Below are positions 29,478 through 38,403 of a stretch of 64,000 nt of DNA, piece after piece. Where the stretch lies: positions 283,033 to 347,032 of the forward strand of contig NZ_AKWX02000013.1 of NCBI RefSeq assembly GCF_000306115.2, written 5' to 3'. The translations under genes were made by a program, and so were the position numbers. The number at the start of each line of letters is the position of its first letter. Within the stretch, counting starts at the first letter, position 1. The DNA comes from Leptospira wolffii serovar Khorat str. Khorat-H2 (GTDB lineage Bacteria > Spirochaetota > Leptospiria > Leptospirales > Leptospiraceae). Below the pieces are notes generated by a model. The model saw nothing but the letters and a program-made list of their open reading frames with translations, was not told where the DNA came from and searched no databases.

Positions 29478-30194
29478 ATGAATTCGATTCGAATTTTTCT
29501 CTCCGACTCCTGGAAATTCCTATTAAGGCCGAGGGAGCAGATCGCAAAAGCTTCCTACCAAGGCCATCTATCCGTAGCGACCCGAACTTTCGTCTCCGTT
29601 CTATTCGCGTATACTCTGAGTCGTTTTTCCTTCCAGAAAATCGGCTTACTCTACGTTTTTTCCGGCGGTTCCATTTCCAGGCTTCTTTTTCAGGCTGTCC
29701 TTCCGGATTCCCTTTACGGAATTTTAAATTGCATTCTACTCTCCGTACTTTATTTGGCGGTCGTTGGCGGGATCTTTTACGGAGTTTCCAGATTGTCTTC
29801 GGTGAGATCGGATTTTCGTCCGTCCTTAGAATTCGCCGCCGGTATATCTTTCCTGTTAATATTCTGGGGTTTCCTGGATTTCCTTTCTCCGAGGGGGATA
29901 TTCGGAAGCGTACTTTATATCGTTTTCTTTATATACCTTTCCTACGTTTCGATCTTAGTCCTATTCTACGGAATCAAGGCGGAGAGAAGAATCAGCCTCA
30001 TCGGAGGATTGGCGATAGGACTCATCGCCTACGGCATATCTCTCTACGGGGTTAGGAACGAGATGGACGGATTCATTCGACCTCCCGAACCGGAAATAGT
30101 GACCCCGGAAGAGGAAATGGAAAGAATCAAAGACGCGGAAGATACGATTCGAAAATTGGAAGAAGCTCGGCGAGCCCGGGGATACAAAGAATAA
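29478..30194 (+). CDS. Multi-pass membrane protein, Yip1-like
   Basis: About 238 residues from the ATG at 29478; an upstream GTG at 29448 is less likely. Five to six membrane helices follow an N-terminal SWKFLLRPREQIAKASYQGH segment typical of Yip1-type bacterial membrane proteins. The tail (about 200-238) is a charged coiled coil (PEEEMERIKDAEDTIRKLEEARR). Function unknown. It is 69 bp after the glutamate-synthase-like gene and 20 bp before the thioesterase, so a three-gene unit is likely. Confidence 0.7.
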   Translation: MNSIRIFLSDSWKFLLRPREQIAKASYQGHLSVATRTFVSVLFAYTLSRFSFQKIGLLYVFSGGSISRLLFQAVLPDSLYGILNCILLSVLYLAVVGGIFYGVSRLSSVRSDFRPSLEFAAGISFLLIFWGFLDFLSPRGIFGSVLYIVFFIYLSYVSILVLFYGIKAERRISLIGGLAIGLIAYGISLYGVRNEMDGFIRPPEPEIVTPEEEMERIKDAEDTIRKLEEARRARGYKE

Positions 30195-30214
30195 TACCAC
30201 ATTAAGGAATCATC

Positions 30215-30646
30215 ATGGCCAGAATACAAGTAGACGTTCCGGAACGACTTTCTTGGTCCACTAGTTTAAGAATCAGAATTTACGACACCAACTTTGCCGG
30301 GCATTTGGCTCACGACAAAGTAGTATCTTTACTACACGAAGCCAGGGCGAGATTATTTAAGGAAAAAGAATGCTCGGAACTGGATGTGGATGGACTCGGA
30401 ATCATCCTGACCGACCTTGTGGTGGAATATAAAGCGGAAGCATTCTTCGGAGACGAAGTTCTCGTGGAAATCGGAGCGGGAGATTTTAGCTCAAAGGGTT
30501 GCGACCTATATTATCGTATGATCCATACCGACGGTCCGATCAAAGGAAAGATCATATGTAAGGCTAAAACAGGACTCGTGTTTATGGATTATTCCAGTAG
30601 AACCGTGAGTCCGATTCCGGAAACCTTCAAAAGTTGGTTTAAATAG
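30215..30646 (+). CDS. Acyl-CoA thioesterase, 4HBT/YbgC-like hotdog
   Basis: 143 residues of hotdog fold. IYDTNFAGHLAHDKVVSLLHEARARLF matches the catalytic helix region, with the aspartate in YDTN and the HLAHD loop. It would hydrolyse a short or medium acyl-CoA in the cytoplasm; substrate unknown. Good ATG with a ribosome site (TTAAGGAA) 20 bp after the preceding membrane-protein gene. Confidence 0.82.
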   Translation: MARIQVDVPERLSWSTSLRIRIYDTNFAGHLAHDKVVSLLHEARARLFKEKECSELDVDGLGIILTDLVVEYKAEAFFGDEVLVEIGAGDFSSKGCDLYYRMIHTDGPIKGKIICKAKTGLVFMDYSSRTVSPIPETFKSWFK

Positions 30647-30658
30647 TCTTCTCCGACT

Positions 30659-31111
30659 TTAACGGGAGGATTTCTGCGAAGCGGATTGCTTTTTTCTGGA
30701 GTGATAAGTCAAAGCGTCCGCGATGCATTCTTTCAGCGCTTTTTCCGGGATTTTGGTTTTTGTAGTAAACAGAATGCTCCTATCTCCTTCGAATCGGAAT
30801 TCCTGTCTGAATTTTTTTCGAAAGGAGGAGATCAGATTGGTCTGGCAATGAAAGAATATGGCAAAACCGTTCTCCTCGGCTTTGTTTTTATCTATCCGGA
30901 TCGTACTTCCACTCTTGGATTCGGGAGTGATATAACTCGGTTGGCCCCATTTGATCACCTCCTCTATCCGTCCCACGCCTTCGGTTTCGGATGCGACTTG
31001 GAAAATCAGTCCGCGCAAGTATAAAAGTCGCTCCCTTAACTCAGCAGGATAATCGGCGAATATTTCAGCTATGTCTTGGTTCTGAAATTTCACGAATTTC
31101 TTATCTTTCAT
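30659..31111 (-). CDS. DUF1801 domain protein
   Basis: About 150 residues from an ATG at 31111 inside the end of the upstream FAD dehydrogenase gene (ATGAAAGATAA overlap), so the two are coupled. A GTG five codons earlier is the alternative. The fold pattern YPAELRERLLYLRGLIFQVA...EVIKWGQPSYI is characteristic of DUF1801 (YdhG-like). Biochemical role unknown. A second, distant DUF1801 protein is encoded at 38908-39282. Confidence 0.82.
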   Translation of the reverse strand: MKDKKFVKFQNQDIAEIFADYPAELRERLLYLRGLIFQVASETEGVGRIEEVIKWGQPSYITPESKSGSTIRIDKNKAEENGFAIFFHCQTNLISSFRKKFRQEFRFEGDRSILFTTKTKIPEKALKECIADALTYHSRKKQSASQKSSR

Positions 31112-32663
31112 TCCGAACTCCCGCACAGGCGTTCGCGCAATTCATCCCGTCCATAGCGGCAGATACGATCCCTCCGGCGTATCCGGCTCCTTCTCCGCAG
31201 GGATATAAACCTCCTATCCTTATATGTTCGAGAGTCTCGGGATTTCTAGGAATACTAACCGGAGAAGAGGTTCTGGTCTCCGGTGCGTGAACCACAGCTT
31301 CGTTCGTAAAATAGCCTTTCATACTCTTATCGAACTCCTTAAACCCCTGCGCAAGAGCGTCGTATACAAAACCCGGAAGTACATCGCGGAGATTTACGGA
31401 CGCGATCCCTGGAGGATAAGATGTTTTGGGCAAATCCGAGGAAATCTTTCCTTCCGTAAAATCGACCAAACGTTGTGCGGGAGCGGTCTGGGTCTTGCCT
31501 CCCGCAACCCAAGCAGTCGTTTCGATCGACTTCTGAAATTGCATCGCCGCAAGAGGTCCGGACTTTGCAAAAGGTTGAAAATCTTCCGCTCGTAATTCCA
31601 CTACGATTCCTGAGTTTGCGGTGGGCCGAGCGCGGCGAGAAGAAGACCAACCGTTCGTCACCACCTCTCCTGGCTTAGTGGCACAGGCCGCTATCACCCC
31701 TCCGGGACACATGCAGAAGGAATACACTCCTCTACCGTCCACCTGTCTCACTATGCTATAAGGAGAAGGGGGCAAATAAGGCCCCCTATCCGCACAATGA
31801 TACTGAATGGAGTCTATTAAGGATTGCTTATGCTCGACTCTTACCCCCACCGCCAAAGGTTTTAAATCGATTTCGATCCCTCTTCGATGCAGCAGTTCGA
31901 AAATATCCCTCGCGGAATGTCCCGTCGCAAGAATCACTTTCTTGGATTCGATTTTCTCTCCGTTTTTGGTGATTACGCCACGGATAGAATTTCCCTCCAG
32001 GATGAAGTCTTGGACCCTAGTATCGAAGCGTACTTCCCCTCCTCTCTCCCGAATCGTTTCCCGTATTTTTCCGACTATATTCGGTAACTTATTAGTACCT
32101 ATATGAGGATGCGCTTCGATGAGAATATCCGGATTCGCTCCAAAACCGACTAGGAGTTCCAACACGGTCCTTACGCTTCCTCGCTTCTTGGATCGAGTGT
32201 ATAATTTTCCGTCCGAATAAGTGCCTGCTCCGCCTTCTCCGAAGCAATAATTGGAATCTTCGTTTACGACATGATGGGCGTTGATGGATTGAAGATCCTT
32301 AGGACGATTCTTGACGTCCTTGCCTCTTTCCAAGACTACGGGCTTCATGCCCAATTCTATCAGTCTAAGAGCGGCAAAAAGACCCGCGGGGCCCGCTCCT
32401 ACGATGATCACTTCTTCTCCCTTGCTTACATCCGGATATTCGGGAAGAGGTATCGGGCGAAACTGAAATTCCTCTCCGATATATGCGCGAACGCTCAGTT
32501 GAAAGAATACGTTTCTTTGTCTGGCGTCGATGGACCTATGCAATATCTCCACATGACGAATATTTTCTGTCGAAGTCTTTAGGCTTTTTGCGACAAAGGA
32601 CTTTAAGGGACCGTCCTCTCCGGCGATTTCCGGAGCGACTCGAATTTGGAGTTCTCGTATCAT
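31101..32663 (-). CDS. NAD(P)/FAD-dependent dehydrogenase of the COG2509 type
   Basis: 520-residue flavoprotein with dinucleotide motif VGAGPAGLFAALRLIELG (about 87-104), an NYCFGEGGAGTYSDGKLYTR block and a second FAD contact near the end (GGLYPCGEGAGYAGGIVSAAMDG). The layout is that of the widespread uncharacterised FAD-dependent dehydrogenases. Substrate unknown; cytoplasmic. It is followed by a DUF1801 gene with overlapping start. Confidence 0.87.
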   Translation of the reverse strand: MIRELQIRVAPEIAGEDGPLKSFVAKSLKTSTENIRHVEILHRSIDARQRNVFFQLSVRAYIGEEFQFRPIPLPEYPDVSKGEEVIIVGAGPAGLFAALRLIELGMKPVVLERGKDVKNRPKDLQSINAHHVVNEDSNYCFGEGGAGTYSDGKLYTRSKKRGSVRTVLELLVGFGANPDILIEAHPHIGTNKLPNIVGKIRETIRERGGEVRFDTRVQDFILEGNSIRGVITKNGEKIESKKVILATGHSARDIFELLHRRGIEIDLKPLAVGVRVEHKQSLIDSIQYHCADRGPYLPPSPYSIVRQVDGRGVYSFCMCPGGVIAACATKPGEVVTNGWSSSRRARPTANSGIVVELRAEDFQPFAKSGPLAAMQFQKSIETTAWVAGGKTQTAPAQRLVDFTEGKISSDLPKTSYPPGIASVNLRDVLPGFVYDALAQGFKEFDKSMKGYFTNEAVVHAPETRTSSPVSIPRNPETLEHIRIGGLYPCGEGAGYAGGIVSAAMDGMNCANACAGVRNER

Positions 32664-32801
32664 CTATATTTCCGGGTCGATCCGATTTTTAGGACTTCTC
32701 TAATAGGAGAAAAAGGAAAGGAAGGATGCCCGCAAGAATTTTCTTGAATCTTATCCATAAATCCGAATCCTTTCTATGATCTTCCGAGACCGGAATCCGC
32801 C

Positions 32802-33038
32802 TTGAAGCATCATCGTAAGCAACACAAAAATTTCCTAAAATTACTCAAGGAAGCGAGACTAGAGGCGGGACTTTCCCAGACGGAAGTGGCGGACTCTATA
32901 GGTCACTGTCAGAGCTTCGTCTCCCGAATCGAATCGGGAGAACTGCGTTTGAAATTGGAGGATTTTCTGAAATTGTACCAGTTATACGGTAAACCCGCGA
33001 CCCACTTTTTTCGGGCATTCACCGAAGAAACGGAATAG
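32802..33038 (+). CDS. Small XRE-family DNA-binding protein
   Basis: 78 residues, almost entirely one helix-turn-helix domain: LLKEARLEAGLSQTEVADSIGHCQSFVSRIESGELRL. The start is a TTG at 32802, since no ATG gives a complete first helix. It probably acts as a dimeric transcription factor. It is divergent from the FAD dehydrogenase gene (138 bp away), which it might regulate; no operator was identified. No toxin gene lies next to it. Confidence 0.8.
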   Translation: MKHHRKQHKNFLKLLKEARLEAGLSQTEVADSIGHCQSFVSRIESGELRLKLEDFLKLYQLYGKPATHFFRAFTEETE

Positions 33039-33044
33039 GCCGAC

Positions 33045-33377
33045 TTATTCCGCCGGATTTTCTTCCGAAACCTCGGACTCCCACATAGGTTTTAGAACTT
33101 TATAATCTAAGAAAATAGTTCCGAAAGGAATCATGGAAGCCAAAAAGAGCTTCGCGGATAAGGTCCACTTCCATCTGTACTCGACGGCGGCTCCGAGCAA
33201 ATTCATGCAAAAGAGCAGGAAGAATGCTCCGTGAATCGGCCCCAAGATTTGGACGAGTTCCGGCGATTCCCAAATTCTCTTTAAGGGCACGCCAATGAAA
33301 ACGAGAATTATGAGAGAAAATCCTTCTAGAACCGAAAGTACTCGTAACCAACCCAATTTTGAAGTGAATAATCTCAT
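33045..33377 (-). CDS. DUF3817 integral membrane protein
   Basis: 110 residues, three membrane helices. LRVLSVLEGFSLIILVFIGVPLKRIW, GPIHGAFFLLFCMNL and FLASMIPFGTIFLDYKVL follow the DUF3817 pattern (YdzA-like). Function unknown. It lies 1 bp after the stop of the next upstream membrane-protein gene, in one operon. Confidence 0.8.
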   Translation of the reverse strand: MRLFTSKLGWLRVLSVLEGFSLIILVFIGVPLKRIWESPELVQILGPIHGAFFLLFCMNLLGAAVEYRWKWTLSAKLFLASMIPFGTIFLDYKVLKPMWESEVSEENPAE

Positions 33378-33378
33378 T

Positions 33379-33846
33379 CTACGGTATCCTAAAAAGAGGT
33401 CTTGTAACGACGCTGATTATGGGCCAAGGGATTGCAACGACTATAAGAAATAAAGCACTAGTAAACCAAGATAGAACGATCCGATGTTTTCGATTTTGAT
33501 CCGATTCTCTCTTGGCCTTTGCGGATCCGACGGTAAATATCACTACTGCCGAGAACATCACCAACGCGTGAAAAACGGAAAAGAAGGAAAGTTCGAGAGA
33601 TGCGAAATTGTCCTTCGCATTGGTAAAGAAGGCTCTTACAAAAGGGCTTTTAAAATATACGATCAAACCCAAAACCAATTGCAGATGCAAAACCGAAGTG
33701 GTTATCAAATGCAAATGTCTAAGAAAACCGGAAGCAATCTCTTTCCGATAAATTAAAGCGAAGCAAGAAACTAAGAGGCAAAGCGCGAGTAGAACAAGCA
33801 CGAGCCAACGATTATAAGAATGTAGGAACAGTAGTACAGTATACAT
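33379..33846 (-). CDS. Four-helix membrane protein, possibly cytochrome-b-like
   Basis: 155 residues with four hydrophobic helices. LLFLHSYNRWLVLVLLALCLL starts the protein, and two histidines in HLHLITTSVLHLQLVLGL plus one in FHALVMFSAV sit within or beside helices. Such positions could ligate haem, and similar short proteins are sometimes labelled cytochrome B, but this is not shown. Coupled to the DUF3817 gene. Confidence 0.6.
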   Translation of the reverse strand: MYTVLLFLHSYNRWLVLVLLALCLLVSCFALIYRKEIASGFLRHLHLITTSVLHLQLVLGLIVYFKSPFVRAFFTNAKDNFASLELSFFSVFHALVMFSAVVIFTVGSAKAKRESDQNRKHRIVLSWFTSALFLIVVAIPWPIISVVTRPLFRIP

Positions 33847-34083
33847 TTCGTAGTTCCATCAATCGGACCGTCAAACAAATAGACGGGAGTCGATCAGCCG
33901 AACCTCCTCTGGATCGGAGAATAGGAAACGGCTCTATAAGAGCACCAAAAATTTAATCGAATCCTAGTATATAGGGACACTAAATCGTACAGACTCGGGT
34001 TCGGTCCGTTTTTCTATAGAAGTTTTACTTTCTTAGTAACACGTTGTCCGAACTCCGAATCATCTTATTTCGAAAAATAAAGA

Positions 34084-35610
34084 TCAGGTACCTTCTTCTT
34101 TTCTCATATTCTTAAGTAATACCAGAACCGAAATCACAAGCAATCCGGTAAGAATCGCGCATATTAAGGATACCAATTGCATGGAATCCGTGAACGCTTC
34201 TTTGGCGGACAATAATAATGCGGCACCGAATTGGTCCGGCAATTCTTTCGCAAGAGCAACGGCCGCTCCCAGAGTGTTTTGGGCCGCATTCGTAGCTTCT
34301 TGGCTTGCACCGATCGCCACTACATCTTTCATTTGATTTCTGTACACCGCCGTTCCGATGCTTCCTAATACAGCAATTCCCAAGACCCCGCCGAATTCCG
34401 CTCCCGTCTCGGAAATAGAAGCCGCGGCGCCGGCTCTCTCGGGAGGAGCGGCAGCCACTATGATATCCGTTCCTAAGATTACAACCGCGCAGATTCCCAA
34501 AGAGAGAATAACGGATCCGACTACTATGTTCATGAGGCCGGACACCCCGTCTACCTGAGAATAGAGCCAGAGTCCTATGGCAGCCAGGACGAGCCCGCCG
34601 ATTATGATATACACCGGACGAACTTTGCGAATGAGAACCGGAACTGTCAACGATCCAACTATGTTAGCTATAGCGGAAGGAATCGTCCAAAGCCCCGCTT
34701 GGAGAGGAGAAAGCCCCAGAACCAATTGAAGGTATTGAGCGATGAATAAGAATGTGCCGAGGGCTACGAAAATCGTAAGTGTATTCGCGATTAATGCCCC
34801 GCTAAATTGGGGAATACGGAATAAAGCCAGGTCGATCAAAGGATCCGCAAGAGTCTTTTGGCGACGTACGAATAGGACACCTACTCCGATTCCGGAAAGA
34901 ATAGAGAGGATGCAGATGAGATCCCAGCCGGCTTCGGCGACTCTCTTAAAACCGTAGATGATCAAAAGAACCGAGGCCAATGATAAAATCGCGCTGAGTA
35001 TGTCCAAATTTCCTGCATTCGGATCCTTGAACTCCGGCAAAAGCTTCGGTCCCACGATGAGTAAAAGTATCATCACCGGGACGCTAAGTAGAAATACGGA
35101 ACCCCACCAAAAATGCTCGAGTAAAACTCCTCCCACCAAAGGGCCGATTGCACCGCCGAAAGAAAAGCTGGTTCCCCAGATCCCGATAGCCATGGTCCTC
35201 TCTTGATCGTCCAAAAACATATTACGAATCAAGGAAAGTGTCGAGGGCGCTAGAGTCGCTGCTGTAATACCGAGGAGAGCTCGTGTGGCAATGAGCATCT
35301 CCGAAGTGTTGGAGAATGCTGCAAGTACGGAAGCCACGCCGAATGCGGCGGCCCCGATCAATAATAGTTTTCTTCTTCCGATCCTATCCCCCAAGGTTCC
35401 CATAGTGACTAAGAACCCGGCGACTAAGAAACCGTAAATATCCACGATCCACAGAAGTTGGGAGCTGGAAGGTTTTAATGCGGCAGTAAGATGTGGAACC
35501 GCCAGATACAAAACCGTTAAATCCATCGCATATAACAAGCAAGGTAATGCGATCACTGCGAGGCCGATCCATTCTCGGTTCCCTGCTTTAGGAGGAGTAT
35601 TCGTACTCAT
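34084..35610 (-). CDS. MFS drug exporter, DHA2 family (14 helices)
   Basis: 508 residues with 14 predicted membrane helices. The DHA2 motif C region GAIGPLVGGVLLEHFWW and motif A GTLGDRIGRRKLLLIG are clear, and the opening MDLTVLYLAVPHLTAAL matches QacA/SmvA-type exporters. It would expel cationic or amphipathic compounds using the proton gradient. It sits at the distal end of the ArsR-DoxX-SRPBCC cluster (121 bp after the last SRPBCC gene) and could be read from the same promoter. Confidence 0.9.
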   Translation of the reverse strand: MSTNTPPKAGNREWIGLAVIALPCLLYAMDLTVLYLAVPHLTAALKPSSSQLLWIVDIYGFLVAGFLVTMGTLGDRIGRRKLLLIGAAAFGVASVLAAFSNTSEMLIATRALLGITAATLAPSTLSLIRNMFLDDQERTMAIGIWGTSFSFGGAIGPLVGGVLLEHFWWGSVFLLSVPVMILLLIVGPKLLPEFKDPNAGNLDILSAILSLASVLLIIYGFKRVAEAGWDLICILSILSGIGVGVLFVRRQKTLADPLIDLALFRIPQFSGALIANTLTIFVALGTFLFIAQYLQLVLGLSPLQAGLWTIPSAIANIVGSLTVPVLIRKVRPVYIIIGGLVLAAIGLWLYSQVDGVSGLMNIVVGSVILSLGICAVVILGTDIIVAAAPPERAGAAASISETGAEFGGVLGIAVLGSIGTAVYRNQMKDVVAIGASQEATNAAQNTLGAAVALAKELPDQFGAALLLSAKEAFTDSMQLVSLICAILTGLLVISVLVLLKNMRKEEGT

Positions 35611-35730
35611 TTATATTCCTTTATTTTTCGAACGCTAACTAAATAATATATTTCAGACCCCGGACAAAAGCGCCCGGGGACCGCAAAAAAAGGACGTACG
35701 GATTCTTTTCTCCGCATCATCCTGTAGGAA

Positions 35731-36213
35731 TCAAGCCATCTTCGTAAGGTATTCTTCCAGATGACTGAGGGTCTGATTCATGCCCTCCAGGGCTCCGTAT
35801 TTCTCTATGACCTCGTCTCTAGCTTCCTTAGTTTTGAAAATAGAACGCATCACCAGTTCAGTTTTTCCACCCAGGTCCTTAAAAGTCACTGTGACGAAAA
35901 AATCTCCCGGATGATCCGTTTCATCCGAGCCGTGGGTATAAACTAATTTCTCAGGTTTTACCACTTCGATAAAGGCGATTCGATTCGGATAGTCCACGCC
36001 GTCAGGACCGTGCATGACGAATTTCCATACCCCTCCCGATCTTACGTCCATGGACTCGATTGTATTCGTAAATCCGTTCGGACCCCACCAATGGACCACA
36101 TGATTCGGATCCGTCCAGGCCTTCCATACTAATTCCCTGGGCGCGTTCAAAAGCCTATAACCTACGATCTCACGATCGGAAGTGTCTTCGGCGGCTTTTA
36201 AATTCTCACTCAT
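35731..36213 (-). CDS. SRPBCC (AHSA1/START-like) protein
   Basis: 160 residues from the ATG at 36213, preceded by AGGAGAACGATT. An in-frame ATG far upstream (36324) lacks homology and is rejected. NAPRELVWKAWTDPNHVVHWWGPNGFTN is the typical AHSA1 opening and HLEEYLTKMA the end. These small helix-grip proteins bind hydrophobic ligands; ligand unknown. It is the fourth gene of the ArsR-DoxX-SRPBCC-SRPBCC run. Confidence 0.87.
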   Translation of the reverse strand: MSENLKAAEDTSDREIVGYRLLNAPRELVWKAWTDPNHVVHWWGPNGFTNTIESMDVRSGGVWKFVMHGPDGVDYPNRIAFIEVVKPEKLVYTHGSDETDHPGDFFVTVTFKDLGGKTELVMRSIFKTKEARDEVIEKYGALEGMNQTLSHLEEYLTKMA

Positions 36214-36352
36214 AATCGTTCTCCTACTCTGGTCCTTGGGTCGGAAAAAATACTCCCGCCGCATATTCTTAGAAACGATTCTTCGCTTCTTACGAAACGT
36301 ATAGAAATATTCCGTCGGTTTCACTCCGAAGCGACTCCCACTTCCGATCGCC

Positions 36353-36865
36353 TTACGCGTTCTGGTATTCGTTTAACAATTTTTGAAGCTTATCGAAAGA
36401 TTCGTTCCAACTTGCGCCGGTCATCTCCACTACTTCTCCCGGAGGCATTCCGGTATGAGTAAGAATCATTCGGGTCCTCCGGGAATCGACTTCTTCAAAG
36501 ATGAGCGTGACCACTAATTCTTCCGGCCAATCCACTTCCATTCCGTAATAGGAAGCGGGAACCGCATTCCCCTTATCATCCGCAAAGCTGTCAGTAAATA
36601 CTAGACGGGAAGGAGGAACGATTTCTCGGTATTCTCCCGTACTCCAATAGTCTTTACCATCCGGAGAACGTAAGGAGAAGTGATATCTTCCTCCGACCCG
36701 AAAGTCCATTTTACAAAACGGAGATGTGAAGTCTTTAGGACCCCACCAACGCATGAATAATTCCGGATCCGTCCAGGCTCGAAACACAAGTTCCCTCGGG
36801 GCCTCGAGAATTCTGTCGATTATGAGCTCCCCATTCTGCCCGAATCGAATTCCTTTAGTATCCAT
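36353..36865 (-). CDS. SRPBCC (AHSA1/START-like) protein
   Basis: 170 residues. LEAPRELVFRAWTDPELFMRWWGPKDFTS and the closing GASWNESFDKLQKLLNEY define an AHSA1-type helix-grip domain. It is a paralogue of the next protein downstream and of the three SRPBCC proteins at 40.8, 42.7 and 43.2 kb. ATG at 36865 with a GGAGAAACA ribosome site. Ligand unknown. Confidence 0.88.
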   Translation of the reverse strand: MDTKGIRFGQNGELIIDRILEAPRELVFRAWTDPELFMRWWGPKDFTSPFCKMDFRVGGRYHFSLRSPDGKDYWSTGEYREIVPPSRLVFTDSFADDKGNAVPASYYGMEVDWPEELVVTLIFEEVDSRRTRMILTHTGMPPGEVVEMTGASWNESFDKLQKLLNEYQNA

Positions 36866-36909
36866 TTGTTTCTCCGATAAAGTACATTCTATTTTTATAC
36901 TATTCTAAA

Positions 36910-37305
36910 CTAACTCAAAATCCCTGCAAGCTTCCGATCCGCAGGTCTTGACCACCAGGAAAAAGCCGCGAAAACCAACATGACGAGCGGAGTGATGATG
37001 TGCGGAATTTCAAAACCGGAGATCGCATTGGATGCGGCAGCGGCGGTAAGATTGAATAGAATCCCCGCATACGCCCATTCTTTAAGAAGAGGCAAACGAG
37101 GAGCGATCAGAACGACGGCCCCCAGAATTTTCCAAATTCCTAAAATCGTTATGAAATAAAGAGGATAGCCTAGCTGCCCCATTCCGGAAATAACCTGGTC
37201 GTTTTTGATAATATAAATGATTCCCGCATAAAGATAATTCAGCGAAATCAAACTTGTGATGATCCAATACGCGATTTTCTTTATTCTTTCCTTTTTCTCA
37301 CTCAT
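36910..37305 (-). CDS. DoxX family membrane protein
   Basis: 131 residues with four membrane helices. LNYLYAGIIYIIKND and GQLGYPLYFITILGIWKILGAVVLI are typical of DoxX-like proteins often encoded beside ArsR and SRPBCC genes. The ATG at 37305 overlaps the arsR-type stop by 8 bp and has an AAGGAG site inside that gene, so translation is coupled. Confidence 0.85.
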   Translation of the reverse strand: MSEKKERIKKIAYWIITSLISLNYLYAGIIYIIKNDQVISGMGQLGYPLYFITILGIWKILGAVVLIAPRLPLLKEWAYAGILFNLTAAAASNAISGFEIPHIITPLVMLVFAAFSWWSRPADRKLAGILS

Positions 37306-37654
37306 TCTGATTCTCCTTCTTTTGTAACTCTCGTAGGTAATCTTCCAGTCGGTCCAATCTATCCTCCCACAATTTGCGGTATCGATCGATCCAAGCCGAA
37401 GCCTCCTGTAGAGGCCCCACTTCCAGCCTTGCGGGTCTCCACTGAGCTTCGCGACCCCGAGAGATTAAACCGGCTTTTTCCAAAACCTTCAAATGCTTCG
37501 TGATCGCGGGCAGGCTCATCGCGAACGGCTCGGCCAATTCTTTCACCGACCTCTCTCCATCCTTTAAGGACGCAAGAATCTGACGTCGGGTAGGATCGGC
37601 AAGTGCGGCGAATGTAGCGCTTAAGTGATCTGCAGTGGCAGAGAGCTGAACCAT
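37298..37654 (-). CDS. ArsR-family regulator of the DoxX/SRPBCC operon
   Basis: 118-residue winged helix repressor. TFAALADPTRRQILASLKDGERSVKELAEPFAMSLPAITKHLKVLEKAGLISRGR is a complete ArsR DNA-binding domain. No cysteine metal motif is seen, so a metal is unlikely to be the inducer. The tail matches the SdpR/PyeR-like ArsR branch that travels with SRPBCC proteins. A perfect palindrome lies 3-13 bp before its ATG, so autorepression is likely. Confidence 0.9.
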   Translation of the reverse strand: MVQLSATADHLSATFAALADPTRRQILASLKDGERSVKELAEPFAMSLPAITKHLKVLEKAGLISRGREAQWRPARLEVGPLQEASAWIDRYRKLWEDRLDRLEDYLRELQKKENQNE

Positions 37655-37657
37655 ATA

Positions 37658-37704
37658 GTTAATTAACCATCTGGTAAAATAATAAAAACAAGATCTATAG
37701 TCAA
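37658..37704 (-). promoter_or_regulatory. Promoter and operator of the first ArsR module
   Basis: On the minus strand: -35 TTGACT (37699-37704), 17-bp spacer, -10 TATTTT (37676-37681), then the perfect palindrome GTTAATTAAC (37658-37667) three bases before the ATG. The expected start point falls at or inside the palindrome, so the leader would be very short and a bound repressor would block initiation. Confidence 0.65.
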
Positions 37705-37787
37705 GAGAAAAAGGGAGAAAAATTTTAGGATTCGGGGAGAAAGATTAGAAATGCCCCTGGGAAACAAGGGGATGTGGAGGAAAATGG

Positions 37788-37814
37788 GGGTAGAATGTAG
37801 TACCTTCTACCCCT
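37788..37814 (+). terminator. Stem-loop between the ArsR module and the TM2 gene
   Basis: Perfect 9-bp stem GGGGTAGAA (37788-37796) with TTCTACCCC (37806-37814). The region 37797-37811 shares TGTAGTACCTTCTAC with the hairpin at 15727. It could terminate the minus-strand TM2 gene transcript's upstream neighbour or be a small interspersed palindrome. Confidence 0.45.
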
Positions 37815-37908
37815 AAATAAAACCTAAAAGAACGGGAAATTGCAATAACCCGCCGATTCCGGGCCAAATAGCAATTTTTGGGAACTTAGATTTGGCTAAG
37901 TGAGAAAC

Positions 37909-38244
37909 CTAAGACTTTTTAATCAACGGGTTGCCTTTTCCATCCCTGTAGGAACCGGTAAGAATAAGGATAAAATCTACGACGGCCCAGATCCCACAGC
38001 AGCCAAAGGTTAATAATTGGGCGATACCGATCCCCGTATTACCCGTATAAAAACGATGAATTCCGAAAGTTCCTAAGAAGAAGCAAAGAAGAAGAGCGGT
38101 TAACCAGTCGGTTCCGGAGCCGAATGTGTCGGAAGAAAATTGGCGGACACCGCAGTTCGGACAAATCTCGGCGGCCTTCTTGATTATGGAGCCGCAGGTC
38201 TCGCAGTATTTCTCGTCGATTCCCTTCTCTTTTTGACCTGCCAT
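37909..38244 (-). CDS. Zinc-ribbon plus TM2 domain membrane protein
   Basis: 111 residues. An N-terminal zinc ribbon (YCETCG...ICPNCG, residues about 14-32) is followed by a TM2 domain: LLLCFFLGTFGIHRFYTGN and GIAQLLTFGCCGIWAVVDFILIL, two helices with the DRFY-like turn. Function unknown; the fold is widespread. Single gene. Confidence 0.88.
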   Translation of the reverse strand: MAGQKEKGIDEKYCETCGSIIKKAAEICPNCGVRQFSSDTFGSGTDWLTALLLCFFLGTFGIHRFYTGNTGIGIAQLLTFGCCGIWAVVDFILILTGSYRDGKGNPLIKKS

Positions 38245-38403
38245 AAAAACCTCGGTTTTCGGAATGTAGTCTCAAAAGAGACCAGCGCAAAAATAATTTC
38301 CACTTCGAAAAAAGGCATTCAAAAAATCGAATTCTTTATCATAAAATCGGAGTTTCGGTTAACCTCAAGTTCCCCGTTCTTAGCGATTTTGGGATAGAAT
38401 TAC

